From contig DUEY01000064.1 in NCBI GenBank assembly GCA_011174795.1, positions 1 through 42,032 on the forward strand: 42,032 bases of DNA, read 5' to 3'. The DNA comes from Dehalococcoidia bacterium. GTDB lineage: Bacteria; Chloroflexota; Dehalococcoidia; SZUA-161. Of the stretch, positions 25,266-34,124 are shown in pieces (the first letter of the stretch is position 1; every line of letters begins with the position of its first letter). The notes under the pieces were generated by a model. It worked only from the letters and a program-made list of their open reading frames with translations. It did not search any database and was not told where the DNA came from. The position numbers were made by a program, and so were the translations under genes.

Positions 25266-26042
25266 TTATTTGTCGTCTACATACTCACTTGTGGTCAGGT
25301 ATCTTTGAGGCGTTTTATAAGGTTTCACCTGCTCCGCTACCTCTTCATTCATTATGTAGCCGCTCACATGCATCAAAGTATCGTAGAGTTTTTCGTCTAT
25401 CTGTTCCTGGTTCATGGAGGCGAGACAGGGATAGTGATGCAGGATAAGTCCAGCCTTAGTATCAGCCTCATCTGCAGATATTCCAACCATCTGCTTTGCT
25501 GCATGGGCTACCGAGCCGCAGGCTGAGTTTCGTTCTACCTCCACTTGCTCGATCAACTTTGTTTCAGGATTAACCTTAATCCTCAGCTTAGGCCTGCCAA
25601 AATGCCGTGCGAATTCAGATATGAGTTCATCTTTGTAAGGCCGTGCGCTGCCTCGATAACCGTAGCTGGCCTCGCTAAGGCTGCAAAATGGCTTGGGGAA
25701 TATCGCACCAACCCCTTTTTCAGCCAACTCCCTCTGTAATTGATTGGCAAGCCCCTGGGGCAGCCAGGAGCTGTTATCTACGGGAGCGATGACTGAACGA
25801 GCTCCAGAACGCTCAACTATATCGAGAATAAGCTGTGCAGCACCTGGGGACTCGCCAGCAGCGATAACAAGCTCGGCCTGAGGTACCACATCAGGCAGAA
25901 ACTCGTCAGGCTCATCAATGAGGGGAGGTAGAGCCTTGACTAGAGCGATCTCCTCCACAGTCCAACCAGACGGCCCGCACTCACGCAGATTGCGTACTAT
26001 CCTCTCACCATACGTCCCCTGTGTGATAACGAGTATGCGCAT
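25266..26042 (-). CDS. DUF166 family protein
   Basis: 258 residues. Hallmarks as I recall them for DUF166: the start RILVITQGTYGERIVRNL, the FPKPFCSL segment near 140, SACGSVAHAAKQMVG near 200 and HHYPCLASM near 225, giving three likely functional cysteines. The family is best known from methanogenic archaea and some anaerobic bacteria and has been linked by name only to thymidylate synthase; its real function is unknown to me. The cysteine pattern suggests metal or thiol chemistry. It is the second gene of the RND - DUF166 - ABC run on the minus strand. Confidence 0.75.
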   Translation of the reverse strand: MRILVITQGTYGERIVRNLRECGPSGWTVEEIALVKALPPLIDEPDEFLPDVVPQAELVIAAGESPGAAQLILDIVERSGARSVIAPVDNSSWLPQGLANQLQRELAEKGVGAIFPKPFCSLSEASYGYRGSARPYKDELISEFARHFGRPKLRIKVNPETKLIEQVEVERNSACGSVAHAAKQMVGISADEADTKAGLILHHYPCLASMNQEQIDEKLYDTLMHVSGYIMNEEVAEQVKPYKTPQRYLTTSEYVDDK

Positions 26043-26125
26043 AATTCAACAACAAGCAGCCAACTGTCAATGACAACCACAGCTTCAGCCTGCTTCACCC
26101 CGCGTTAGTAATAAGACAAAGGAGG

Positions 26126-28324
26126 CTACGGAATCTGAGGCTCAACTTCTCTTACCTCTTCTCCTCCTCTCCTGTAGAAAATCGGTATCAAGAGCAGCGC
26201 CGCCATGGACGATACCACCATAGCTACCCACATAACCGACGCCGCATGTATATGAAGTCTCAACGGAGAGAAAAAAAGTACCGAAAGCCCTATAGCCAGA
26301 CCAAGAGCATTGGCCAGAACTGGTCTGGAAACGCTTGCCAGCGCTGAATCAACAGATTGACCGCTATCCATACCCCTCTTCCTGAAATAGTAAATTCCCG
26401 ATATTAAGTGTACAGAATAATCAACGCCCACGCCAATACAGATAGCGCTCAGGTTTGCCGTCATGATATTGAGATTGAAATCAGCCATCGACAGCATACC
26501 CAGTATGGCTATAATGGTAATGGCTATCGGCAGCATACCCGCGAGGGCAGCTCCAATACGCCTGAGTGTTATCAAGAGCATAAGGAAAATCAAGCCGAGG
26601 GCCAGCCCTAAGCTCCGGACCTGACTTTCAACAACCAGCCTGTTCATCTCATCAAAAAGAAGGGGCATTCCGGTGATAACCCGGATGTTATCATCGCCGG
26701 CAACGAAATCGTCCAGTTCCGCAATATATCCCGAGTCGAAGTTCTGAGTTCTGATCGTCACCCGCATGCCATCATCTGAAACCCACATCCCCATGTTCTC
26801 CAATCCAACCTGCATCAACACACCCATTACGACCTGCGGGTCCTGAGGGTAGGCATCCTCTCCCGTAAGCATTTTATTCATGCCCTTGACAAGGTCGAAG
26901 ATCGAAAAGGCGCTCTTTATACCTGGCAGGCTCTCCAGCTCTCTTTCGGTAGCCAGGACATCGTTGGCGAACTCATAATCGCTCAAATCAGCCAAGCCGT
27001 GTGGAGATTCTATCTCTCCCGTCAGTGGTAAAGCGCCGCCGAAGTGCTCCTCCACCTTGGCGAAGTTCTCCCTGATCTCCGAGCCATCCTTAAAAAACAT
27101 CAGTTGGTCAGATACAACCTCGAGCTTCGGTATGTAGAATGCAGAAACAGCCACAATAGCAACGAAAACGACTACTATAATAATCCTCTGCCGGGATGCT
27201 ACCAGCACAAATTTTGTCAGACGTCCTTCTATAGGTTCCGGCGGTGCCGATGGCAACTTTATCAGTGATAATAGAGCCGGCAAGAAGAAGAGCGCTAAAA
27301 AACCAGCATACCCGATACCGACAGTGACGAATATCCCCATCTCCCGCATAGGAATCACATCCGACCAGGTCAGGGAAATGAACCCGGCCATTGTGGTTAT
27401 GGCAGCCAGGAATATGGGTGGTCCAACCATGAGCAGGGTCTCCACAGTCAACTGGCGACGGTCAGAATATTTGTGCAGGTTCTCCAGATAATGACTGACA
27501 TAATGGAGCCCGAAAGCGGAACCCATCACGATGATGAACATGGGGCTGATGATTGTTACCAGATTCAACTCCTGCCCGCTCCAGAAAATAGTACCGAAGG
27601 TCCACAATGCTCCGAAGCCCGCCGGAATCCATGCCAGAACAGTGAGTAAACGCCTTCTGAGTACAGAGTAGAATACCAATAGTACAAGGAGGATAGCGCA
27701 GGGGAAGAGAATGACAATTATTCTGATGAGGTAACCTAATATGGTATCCTTGATGATTTCATTTCCTGCCAGTGCGATGTTCAGGTCGCCCTCATTTTGA
27801 ACTATCTCCTTTAACGACGTGACGACATCACCAGCTACCGCATCTACTCCCAGGAGGGCAATAAGAGTCCCCTTCTGATTATCGGTGGAAAGGAACTGCT
27901 CTTTGAGGAAATACTTGTTCTCGATGAAATCCTTGAGGATATCATAATTCTCACTAATAAACGCTTCGTCGATGATAAAAATATCGCCCTGTACAGATAT
28001 CTGCGGTGGAAGGAAACTCTGTAAGAGCGAGATGCCCTCTATAGTTCCTACCTTTTCCTGAAATCTTAAAACATGGACAAGGTTCTCCTTCTCCAGAAGC
28101 GAACCATTCTGCTCTATGAAGATAGAGATGCTCTCGCCGGTCTGATATTTTTCATTGAGCTGCTCGTACTCCACCGCCTTCGGATTCCGGCCGGCGAAGA
28201 AACTCAGAAAGTCAGTATCGAGGCTGAATCGTGTGAAGGAAACCGCAGACGTGATGGTAAGAATAACAACGATAATAATGATAAATCTTGATCTATTGTA
28301 AATAAAGTTGGCTATTCGCTCCAT
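26126..28324 (-). CDS. RND-superfamily (MMPL-type) membrane exporter
   Basis: 732 residues with the internal twofold plan of RND proteins: a membrane segment at about 12-31, a large periplasmic loop, about five segments, then a second segment near 375-395, a second loop and a final five-segment bundle. The motif NLSAICIGVGVDYSVHL matches the second-half RND motif, with charged residues within the membrane. Such MMPL/HpnN-like exporters move lipids, hopanoids or siderophores by proton-motive force. No periplasmic adaptor or outer-membrane channel gene is adjacent, fitting a monoderm or lipid-exporting role. It heads the minus-strand run toward the ABC genes. Ribosome site unclear. Confidence 0.88.
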   Translation of the reverse strand: MERIANFIYNRSRFIIIIVVILTITSAVSFTRFSLDTDFLSFFAGRNPKAVEYEQLNEKYQTGESISIFIEQNGSLLEKENLVHVLRFQEKVGTIEGISLLQSFLPPQISVQGDIFIIDEAFISENYDILKDFIENKYFLKEQFLSTDNQKGTLIALLGVDAVAGDVVTSLKEIVQNEGDLNIALAGNEIIKDTILGYLIRIIVILFPCAILLVLLVFYSVLRRRLLTVLAWIPAGFGALWTFGTIFWSGQELNLVTIISPMFIIVMGSAFGLHYVSHYLENLHKYSDRRQLTVETLLMVGPPIFLAAITTMAGFISLTWSDVIPMREMGIFVTVGIGYAGFLALFFLPALLSLIKLPSAPPEPIEGRLTKFVLVASRQRIIIVVVFVAIVAVSAFYIPKLEVVSDQLMFFKDGSEIRENFAKVEEHFGGALPLTGEIESPHGLADLSDYEFANDVLATERELESLPGIKSAFSIFDLVKGMNKMLTGEDAYPQDPQVVMGVLMQVGLENMGMWVSDDGMRVTIRTQNFDSGYIAELDDFVAGDDNIRVITGMPLLFDEMNRLVVESQVRSLGLALGLIFLMLLITLRRIGAALAGMLPIAITIIAILGMLSMADFNLNIMTANLSAICIGVGVDYSVHLISGIYYFRKRGMDSGQSVDSALASVSRPVLANALGLAIGLSVLFFSPLRLHIHAASVMWVAMVVSSMAALLLIPIFYRRGGEEVREVEPQIP

Positions 28325-28540
28325 GTTCGAGTATCACTAGGTTCTATTAAAATACATCAGGAAGGACAAACTCAATATAAATGCGCTTCCACGCTTTTGT
28401 CAATGTACGGGAGAGCTTGTGGCTATTGAGCAAAGGGCAGTTGAATTCCTATTGGGACTCGTTGACAAGAGCACTCAGGCATGCCAGAATGACAACACCA
28501 AACGTACTATTCTGTCTGTAAACGAGAGAGGTTACGAACA

Positions 28541-28969
28541 ATGGAAGTATGGCAGCTTACCCCATGGGAAGAGTTGGATATGGGACTTCGTCTCTTGATA
28601 GCCGCGATCATTGGCGGTGTTATCGGCTTCGAGAGGGAGCATGCAGACAAGCCAGCTGGCTTGCGCACGCTCTTACTTGTTTGCGTAGGGTCAGCTTTGT
28701 TCACCATTGCCTCTCTATACGGTTTCGGTGATAAGGCTGATGCCGCAAGGGTTGCCGCAGGTATAGTAGCAGGAATTGGTTTTTTAGGAGCCGGCACCAT
28801 CATCCGCTTGGAGGGAGGAGTTGTGGGAATCACCACAGCAGCAACCATCTGGGCAGTGGCAGCTATCGGGCTTGCAGTTGGGGCTGGTCTTTACCTTGTG
28901 GGTATTGTTACCTCTGTATTAGTGCTTATTGCACTGCGTCTTCCCGTACCACCACATCATGTAAAGTGA
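28541..28969 (+). CDS. MgtC/SapB family membrane protein
   Basis: 142 residues, with four predicted membrane segments. The family motif AAIIGGVIGFEREHADKPAGLRT, then VCVGSALFTIAS and GIVAGIGFLGAGTIIR, then TAATIWAVAAIGLAVGAG, is textbook MgtC. Only the membrane domain is present; the C-terminal ACT-like domain of full MgtC is missing, as in many short homologues. Members modulate F-type ATPase or magnesium homeostasis. AGAGAGG lies 9 nt before the ATG. The gene is divergent from the RND exporter across a 216-bp gap in which I see no strong promoter. Confidence 0.9.
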   Translation: MEVWQLTPWEELDMGLRLLIAAIIGGVIGFEREHADKPAGLRTLLLVCVGSALFTIASLYGFGDKADAARVAAGIVAGIGFLGAGTIIRLEGGVVGITTAATIWAVAAIGLAVGAGLYLVGIVTSVLVLIALRLPVPPHHVK

Positions 28970-29014
28970 GAGTTAGACCGGTAGTCCTCCAGAAACGAGC
29001 AAAGGCTAACGAAT

Positions 29015-29227
29015 ATGAGAGAATGTAACGTTGAAAAAAATAGGGCAGTCTGCAACTGTACCTACGAGCCATGCAGTAGAAAGGGGATCTGCTGCGAATG
29101 CATTACTTATCACTGGCGCATGGGCGAACTGCCAGCATGCTTCTTCCCTAAAGACGTAGAGAAAACATACGACCGCTCTATTGAGAGATTTATTAAGACC
29201 TACCAGGATAGGGGCCAGTGGTGGTAA
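29015..29227 (+). CDS. Small Cys-rich DUF6485 family protein
   Basis: 70 residues with seven cysteines: CNV near the start, [17 protein letters not shown] (C13-C29), and one at about 42 in ACFFPKD. The pattern and the [14 protein letters not shown] segment match the DUF6485 family of small proteins common in anaerobes; it probably binds a metal cluster. AAAGG is about 10 nt upstream. It lies 45 bp after the MgtC-like gene on the same strand and may be co-transcribed. No catalytic role known. Confidence 0.75.
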   Translation: MRECNVEKNRAVCNCTYEPCSRKGICCECITYHWRMGELPACFFPKDVEKTYDRSIERFIKTYQDRGQWW

Positions 29228-29233
29228 GTGATT

Positions 29234-29761
29234 TTAAGAGTCCATCCTCTGCATGCCATCCCTGATATACTCTTTAGCAAGGTCAATATAAAGCTGCTTC
29301 CCATACTTCCAAAACGTCCTGTTATCCTCTGTAATATCTTTCGAAACCCTGGCAGGACTGCCACTGACAACCACTCTGGGCGGAATCACTTGCCCCAATT
29401 TCACTGTAGAGCCTTCCGCAACGATGCTTTCCTCCCCGATCTCTGAAAAGAGGCTTAACACCGCTCCCATCCCAACTACAGCGAGATCGCCGATTGACTT
29501 GGAATGCACTACAGCCCCATGGCCGATTGTAACCTTCTTTCCAATTCTACAAACCTGGTCTGGGGGAGCATGCACGACCACGCCCTCCTCCACGGCGGTT
29601 CCAGAGTCAATCTCGATACTACCGTAGTCTCCTCTTAGTATTGCACCGTGGCCGACATAGCAATTGTCGCCTATTCTCACATCGCCGATCAGTAAGGCAT
29701 GTTCACTTACATACGTATCCTTTCCTATTTTGGGCTCTCTGTTCCTAAACCGATAAAGCAA
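29234..29761 (-). CDS. Gamma-class carbonic-anhydrase-like hexapeptide protein
   Basis: 175 residues. A left-handed beta-helix of hexapeptide turns (IGDVRIGDNCYVGHGAILRG, IGKKVTIGHGAVVHS) with the three zinc-ligand histidines in HAPP and GHGAVVH places it in the gamma carbonic anhydrase / PaaY / YrdA group. The start is TTG 29761 with an AGGAGGAGA site 6 nt upstream; no ATG fits better. The canonical Cam acidic loop is short, so activity as a carbonic anhydrase is uncertain. Third gene of the rhomboid - deacetylase - hexapeptide run, 18 bp after the deacetylase stop. Confidence 0.88.
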   Translation of the reverse strand: MLYRFRNREPKIGKDTYVSEHALLIGDVRIGDNCYVGHGAILRGDYGSIEIDSGTAVEEGVVVHAPPDQVCRIGKKVTIGHGAVVHSKSIGDLAVVGMGAVLSLFSEIGEESIVAEGSTVKLGQVIPPRVVVSGSPARVSKDITEDNRTFWKYGKQLYIDLAKEYIRDGMQRMDS

Positions 29762-29779
29762 TCTTCTCCTCCTGTGATT

Positions 29780-30886
29780 TTATCTCAGGCATCGCCAGTA
29801 ATCTTTAAGGTTCCTCTTAACCTCCTTTATAACCAGCCCTGTCTCCGCGAAGGAAGGGTCCTGCCTGAACCGCTGCGGTAACCCTTCCGGCTCTTCTACA
29901 GAGGTCTCGAAGCCAGCCAGTCCAGATAGCAAGGCCAGCCACGCATAAGGCAGGATTTCTCTATTGTAGCCGGATGCAATTAAATCGATAACCTTGCCCT
30001 CGCAGCTCCCAGACATCTCTCTGACCTTTTCCCCGATCATTTTAAAGCCTTCTACAGGTAATCCCAAATTAGTCAGACCGTCGCTGAAATGAGGGTCCGA
30101 GCCGCCGTTCCTGATAATGAACTGAGGCTTGAATTCATCAGCTATCGGTTGAACCAATTCCTTAAAAACAAGCTTATATGAATCATAGCCAGCATAAACA
30201 GGCATCGGTATGTTGATATTAAAGCCTCTGCCATCGCCAGAGCCAATCTGGTGAGCGAAACCGGTCCCGGGATAGAGGAATCTCGGGTCTTGATGCAGAT
30301 CGACAAGCAAAACGCTGGCATCTTCATAGAAATACTCCGAGGTCCCGTTCCCAGCATGGGCATCTGTGTCCAGTATCAATATCCGCTGTAGCCCATACTT
30401 CTGCCCCAGATACCTAGCAGAGAAAGCGACATCGTTATAGAGGCAGAAACCTTCTCCATAAGAAGGTTTGGCATGGTGCAATCCTCCTCCCAAGCAAACC
30501 GCTTTTTTGTATTCACCCCCTTGAATCAGGTCGCAGGCTTTCTTCGCCTGCCCCACCACTAATCTCGCTGCCTCCTCCAGTTTCCCGGGTCTGCCAACAG
30601 GCAGATTATCCCCACTGTGAAAACGGTGAAACAAGCCCGGATAGCTCAAACCCATATTAGACGCCCTGTAGTACTCCCTAGTGAAGGTAATATAATCCTC
30701 CTTACAAATCAGAAGCAGATCTTCTTCACCTGCCCAATCGGCCTCGATAATACGGTAATTATCGTTCTCCGGAATATGTTCCTTCAGGAAATTATAGAAC
30801 AAGAGATAACGGTCTCCCAGAAACGAGTGCCCTGGCCCGAAATCGTATTCCTTCAACTCTTCCCTGTATAATATTGCTAACACCAT
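29780..30886 (-). CDS. Histone-deacetylase-family hydrolase (AcuC-like)
   Basis: 368 residues, typical of bacterial class I/II HDAC-like enzymes. The catalytic His pair is H137-H138 (GGGLHHAKPS), zinc ligands are in LDTDAHAGNGT (D173, D175, H177) and GGSDPHFSD, and the active-site Tyr lies in SGYN. These enzymes deacetylate lysines (for example AcuC on acetyl-CoA synthetase) or polyamines. AAGGAAGG precedes ATG 30886 closely. Co-directional with the rhomboid gene 38 bp upstream and the hexapeptide gene downstream. The protein substrate is unknown. Confidence 0.88.
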   Translation of the reverse strand: MVLAILYREELKEYDFGPGHSFLGDRYLLFYNFLKEHIPENDNYRIIEADWAGEEDLLLICKEDYITFTREYYRASNMGLSYPGLFHRFHSGDNLPVGRPGKLEEAARLVVGQAKKACDLIQGGEYKKAVCLGGGLHHAKPSYGEGFCLYNDVAFSARYLGQKYGLQRILILDTDAHAGNGTSEYFYEDASVLLVDLHQDPRFLYPGTGFAHQIGSGDGRGFNINIPMPVYAGYDSYKLVFKELVQPIADEFKPQFIIRNGGSDPHFSDGLTNLGLPVEGFKMIGEKVREMSGSCEGKVIDLIASGYNREILPYAWLALLSGLAGFETSVEEPEGLPQRFRQDPSFAETGLVIKEVKRNLKDYWRCLR

Positions 30887-30924
30887 TTCCTTCCTTTATA
30901 GCAGATTGGAAAATAACAACGTAT

Positions 30925-31728
30925 CTATAGCCGCCTACCCCGCCAATATTGCGGTACCTCAAACTCGTTGCCATACCCTCCTAACTTTCCGCCCCCAGGC
31001 CCTTTCGGCCAGATACTTTCACGTTTGATAAGCTTGTAGATAACGACCACGCCAATTCCCAGGAGAAAGCCCCCTATATGTGCCCAGTATGCCACACCGC
31101 CAGCTTCTAATGAAGGCACTAATGAGCCCACACCGCTAATGAACTGGAGTACGAACCAGAAACCGAGGAGAAAATAGGCAGGGATTCGAACGATAACGAT
31201 AAATAAAAATATGACAGCCGTGCGGATGCGGCTGTAGGGAAACAGTAGCAAATAGGCCCCGAGAACACCGGCAATAGCCCCACTGGCCCCGATAGTCGGA
31301 ATCTCAGAAGTGGTGTCCACCGCGATATGAAGCCATGCCGCTGCAACGCCGGCTACCAGATAGAAAAGCAGGTATCTGAAATGCCCGAACTTATCCTCCA
31401 CATTATCACCGAATACCCATAAGAAAAGCATGTTAACCAGAAAGTGCATCCAGTCGCCGTGGATGAACATTGAGGTAAACATAGTTACCCAGTTAGAGAT
31501 GGGTGTAGCTATATCAACCAAATCGCCGGATAACGTGGACAACCATTTATAATCCGTGCCATGGGCCAACTCGTTAGGTATAAGACCAAGTTGATAGAAA
31601 AAAACGGAAAGATCTAAGTCGTTCAGTGCTAGCTCATAGAAAAATACGATGCTACACAGGATTATAATGGCAATATTAACGAAGGGAAGGCTGCGGGTTT
31701 TAAGGTCGCTATCAGAAATTGGCAGCAT
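30925..31728 (-). CDS. Rhomboid family intramembrane serine protease
   Basis: 267 residues with about six membrane segments. The catalytic Ser is S149 in IGASGAIAG and the catalytic His is H217 in WAHIGGFLLG. The oxyanion/L1 side has FIHGDWMHFLVNMLFLWVFG (H90, H95, N99). All required residues are present, so it should be active on membrane substrates. A long extracytoplasmic loop lies between segments 1 and 2. First gene of the minus-strand run leading to the deacetylase; divergent from the HD-GYP array across a 200-bp gap. Confidence 0.92.
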   Translation of the reverse strand: MLPISDSDLKTRSLPFVNIAIIILCSIVFFYELALNDLDLSVFFYQLGLIPNELAHGTDYKWLSTLSGDLVDIATPISNWVTMFTSMFIHGDWMHFLVNMLFLWVFGDNVEDKFGHFRYLLFYLVAGVAAAWLHIAVDTTSEIPTIGASGAIAGVLGAYLLLFPYSRIRTAVIFLFIVIVRIPAYFLLGFWFVLQFISGVGSLVPSLEAGGVAYWAHIGGFLLGIGVVVIYKLIKRESIWPKGPGGGKLGGYGNEFEVPQYWRGRRL

Positions 31729-31871
31729 GCGGCAATCAACTCTGGTGATGTGAATTTATATAACGCAGGAGGCACTTCCTATTGTAGTTGCAGCATGTAG
31801 CGGGGTCAAGGCTGTCTAACGTCCATGAAGGTATTCAACATGCAATAGTTACTATTGAAATTAATATAATG

Positions 31872-31877
31872 TATAAT
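31872..31877 (+). promoter_or_regulatory. Candidate -10 box of the first HD-GYP gene
   Basis: A perfect TATAAT lies 55 nt before ATG 31932 in an A+T-rich stretch. The best -35 at 17 bp (TTACTA, 31849-31854) is poor, so promoter strength is doubtful. Confidence 0.35.
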
Positions 31878-31931
31878 AGAGTCGTCAATTGTCAGCAGGG
31901 GTAATAACCTAGACCACGATAGCGAGCGGAA

Positions 31932-32834
31932 ATGCCTAAAAAAAGAAGCGCTGGTTTCCCTAGCAGGGGAAAAAGCACAAAGTATTGTGAGAAACACGAG
32001 CGATACTATCCAGCCGCGATCGGTTGTCAACTCTGTGCCTATGATACATATGTTAAGAGTATCCAGGCAGAGGGAAAAAGTCAGCAAGCACCAGAAGTCT
32101 CTCAACGTGTGAAGGCAAGCGACGTAAAGATTTATCAGACTACAGAACAACTCCTACTGGAGTTGATGCAAACGCGCCAACGAATCGATGAATTGGAGAG
32201 GGTAGCAGTACAACGCAGGCAAACGGAAGAAGAGCTTAAACAGAGTTTGGCAAATATACGGAGAATCCTGGATAACACTATCAACGTCGTGGCAACAATA
32301 GTAGAAATGAGAGAGCCTTATGCTGCCGGTCATCAACAGCGAGTAGCACTGCTGGCCTGTGCCATAGCTGCGAAGATGAGCCTACCAGATGAGAAGATAG
32401 ATAATTTACATACAGCCGCGCTTCTCCATGATACCGGCAAGATATATGTTCCCACCGAGACTCTCGGCAAGCCCGAAAAGTTGACCGAGACCGAACGCGC
32501 CATGGTTAATCTTCACTCTCAAATGGGTTTCAAGATAGTGCAGAAGGTCGACTTCCCTCGTCCCGTAGCCCAGATTGTGCTCCAGCACCATGAGAGATTA
32601 GACGGCTCCGGGTATCCGTACGGAATCTCAGGTGACGAGATTCTCCCCGAAGCCAGAATCTTGGCTGTTGCTGATGTTATCGAGGCCATGGCCTCAGCCC
32701 GGCCTCATCGACCTGCTCTCGGCATAGACATAGCCCTGAAGGAAATCTCGAAGAATAAAGGTACGCTCTATGACCCCAAGGTTGTAGATGCCTGCGTGGA
32801 ACTTTTCACGGAGCATGGTTTTACGCTCAATTAA
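31932..32834 (+). CDS. HD-GYP phosphodiesterase with CxxH...CxxC N-terminal mini-domain (copy 1)
   Basis: 300 residues. The N-terminus has C19-x2-H22-x9-C32-x2-C35 (YCEKHERYY...GCQLCAY), a likely zinc-binding knuckle. A coiled coil follows at about 70-120 (RQRIDELERVAVQRRQTEEEL), then the HD-GYP domain with HD at H156-D157 (LLHDTGKIYVP) and HHERLDGSGYP (209-219). Such domains hydrolyse cyclic-di-GMP using two or three metals. There is no receiver or membrane segment, so it is a cytoplasmic enzyme. First of four tandem paralogues on this strand; the HD part is about 92% identical at DNA level to copy 2 over a counted 104-base block. Confidence 0.9.
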   Translation: MPKKRSAGFPSRGKSTKYCEKHERYYPAAIGCQLCAYDTYVKSIQAEGKSQQAPEVSQRVKASDVKIYQTTEQLLLELMQTRQRIDELERVAVQRRQTEEELKQSLANIRRILDNTINVVATIVEMREPYAAGHQQRVALLACAIAAKMSLPDEKIDNLHTAALLHDTGKIYVPTETLGKPEKLTETERAMVNLHSQMGFKIVQKVDFPRPVAQIVLQHHERLDGSGYPYGISGDEILPEARILAVADVIEAMASARPHRPALGIDIALKEISKNKGTLYDPKVVDACVELFTEHGFTLN

Positions 32835-33153
32835 GAGCTAACGAGAATAACACGAAGCGAAGAATCACCCTCTCCTTCTTACTATAATATACCCGCCTTT
32901 AACACTGCCCGGTTATTGTGTTAAGCGACCTTAGCATACCGACGATAGAACCAGAGTTTACATATTCCAATAGAGGTGGTAAGATTGTATCACTGACAAT
33001 AACTCAGATTGTATTTCAATGTAACAATCATTCTGAGTAGGAATATACGACACACGACGTGTCTTAATAGAGAAAGCGGATTACTTACTGCTGTGACTTC
33101 GTAGTAAAGCGAGGTTAATCAATTCTTTGGGGGCGGGCGAAGAAGGAGGGGAG
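32835..33153. other. Intergenic region between HD-GYP copies 1 and 2, with an inverted repeat
   Basis: This 319-bp gap has no coding potential that I trust. It contains inverted half-sites ACTCAGA (33002-33008) and TCTGAGT (33032-33038), 23 bp apart, which could be an operator. A strong purine-rich ribosome site (AAGGAGGGG) ends the region. No intrinsic terminator with a T-run was seen. Confidence 0.35.
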
Positions 33154-34071
33154 ATGGCAAAGAAAAAAGAGCAGATACCGCATTCGGTTCAAAAAGGTAA
33201 CCTTGTATATTGCGAAAAGCACAAGAGGCAGTACCCACCTAGTCTTGGCTGTCAACTCTGTGCGTACGAGGAATTTGCCAAGAGACTAAAAACGGAAGAA
33301 GCAGGCCACAAAGTATCGGAAGAATTGCCAAGTATGAACTTGGCTGATAGCATACCAGTGGTAGAGGATGATGAGACCAAATCGCAACTCCTGAAGGAAT
33401 TGAAAGATACTCGCCAACGCATACACGAACTGGAAAAATTCGAAACTAATCACAAGCAGACAGCAGAATCTCTTAAACACAGTATGGAGAAAGTACAGAG
33501 AATTCTCGATGATACAATCAATGTCATGGCTTCAATAGTCGAGTTGAGGGAGCCTTATGTTGTCGGTCATCAACAGCGCGTAGCCATACTGGCCTGCGCT
33601 ATAGCCGCGAAGATGGGACTCAGCGACGAGCAGATAGATAGACTACGCACAGCTGCGACTCTCCATGATACTGGCAAGATATATGTTCCCACCGAGACTC
33701 TTGGCAAGCCCGCTGAGTTGACCGAGACCGAGCGCGCCATGGTTAATCTTCACGCTCAAATGGGTTATAAAGTATTACAGAAGGTCGACTTCCCCCGTCC
33801 TGTGGCCCAAATTGTGCTCCAGCACCACGAGAGATTCGATGGCTCCGGATATCCGTCCGGCCTCTCCGGCGAAGAGATTCTCCCCGAAGCCAGAATCCTA
33901 GCTGTAGCTGACGTTATCGAGGCCATGGCCTCCAACCGACCTCACCGGCCTGCTCCCGGTGTAGAAAAAGCCCTGGAAGAAATCTCGAAAAATAAAGGTG
34001 CACTCTATGACCCCGAGGTCGTAGATGCCTCTCTGGAGCTCTTCGCAGAGCAGGGGTTTACACTTGAGTAG
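33154..34071 (+). CDS. HD-GYP phosphodiesterase with CxxH...CxxC N-terminal mini-domain (copy 2)
   Basis: 305 residues, the closest paralogue of copy 1. The mini-domain is C20-x2-H23-x9-C33-x2-C36 (YCEKHKRQY...GCQLCAY); a coiled coil follows at about 85-125, then HD (LHDTGKIYVP) and HHERFDGSGYP. ATG 33154 fits the ribosome site AAGGAGG (33143-33149) and aligns with copy 1; a TTG at 33127 would swallow that site. The linker between mini-domain and coiled coil is longer than in copy 1. Predicted cytoplasmic cyclic-di-GMP hydrolase. Copy 3 begins 53 bp downstream, so the two are probably one transcript. Confidence 0.9.
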   Translation: MAKKKEQIPHSVQKGNLVYCEKHKRQYPPSLGCQLCAYEEFAKRLKTEEAGHKVSEELPSMNLADSIPVVEDDETKSQLLKELKDTRQRIHELEKFETNHKQTAESLKHSMEKVQRILDDTINVMASIVELREPYVVGHQQRVAILACAIAAKMGLSDEQIDRLRTAATLHDTGKIYVPTETLGKPAELTETERAMVNLHAQMGYKVLQKVDFPRPVAQIVLQHHERFDGSGYPSGLSGEEILPEARILAVADVIEAMASNRPHRPAPGVEKALEEISKNKGALYDPEVVDASLELFAEQGFTLE

Positions 34072-34124
34072 CAGGGGAGGATAGAAGTATCCTAGTATCA
34101 CTACCAAATAACGGGGAACAAAGA

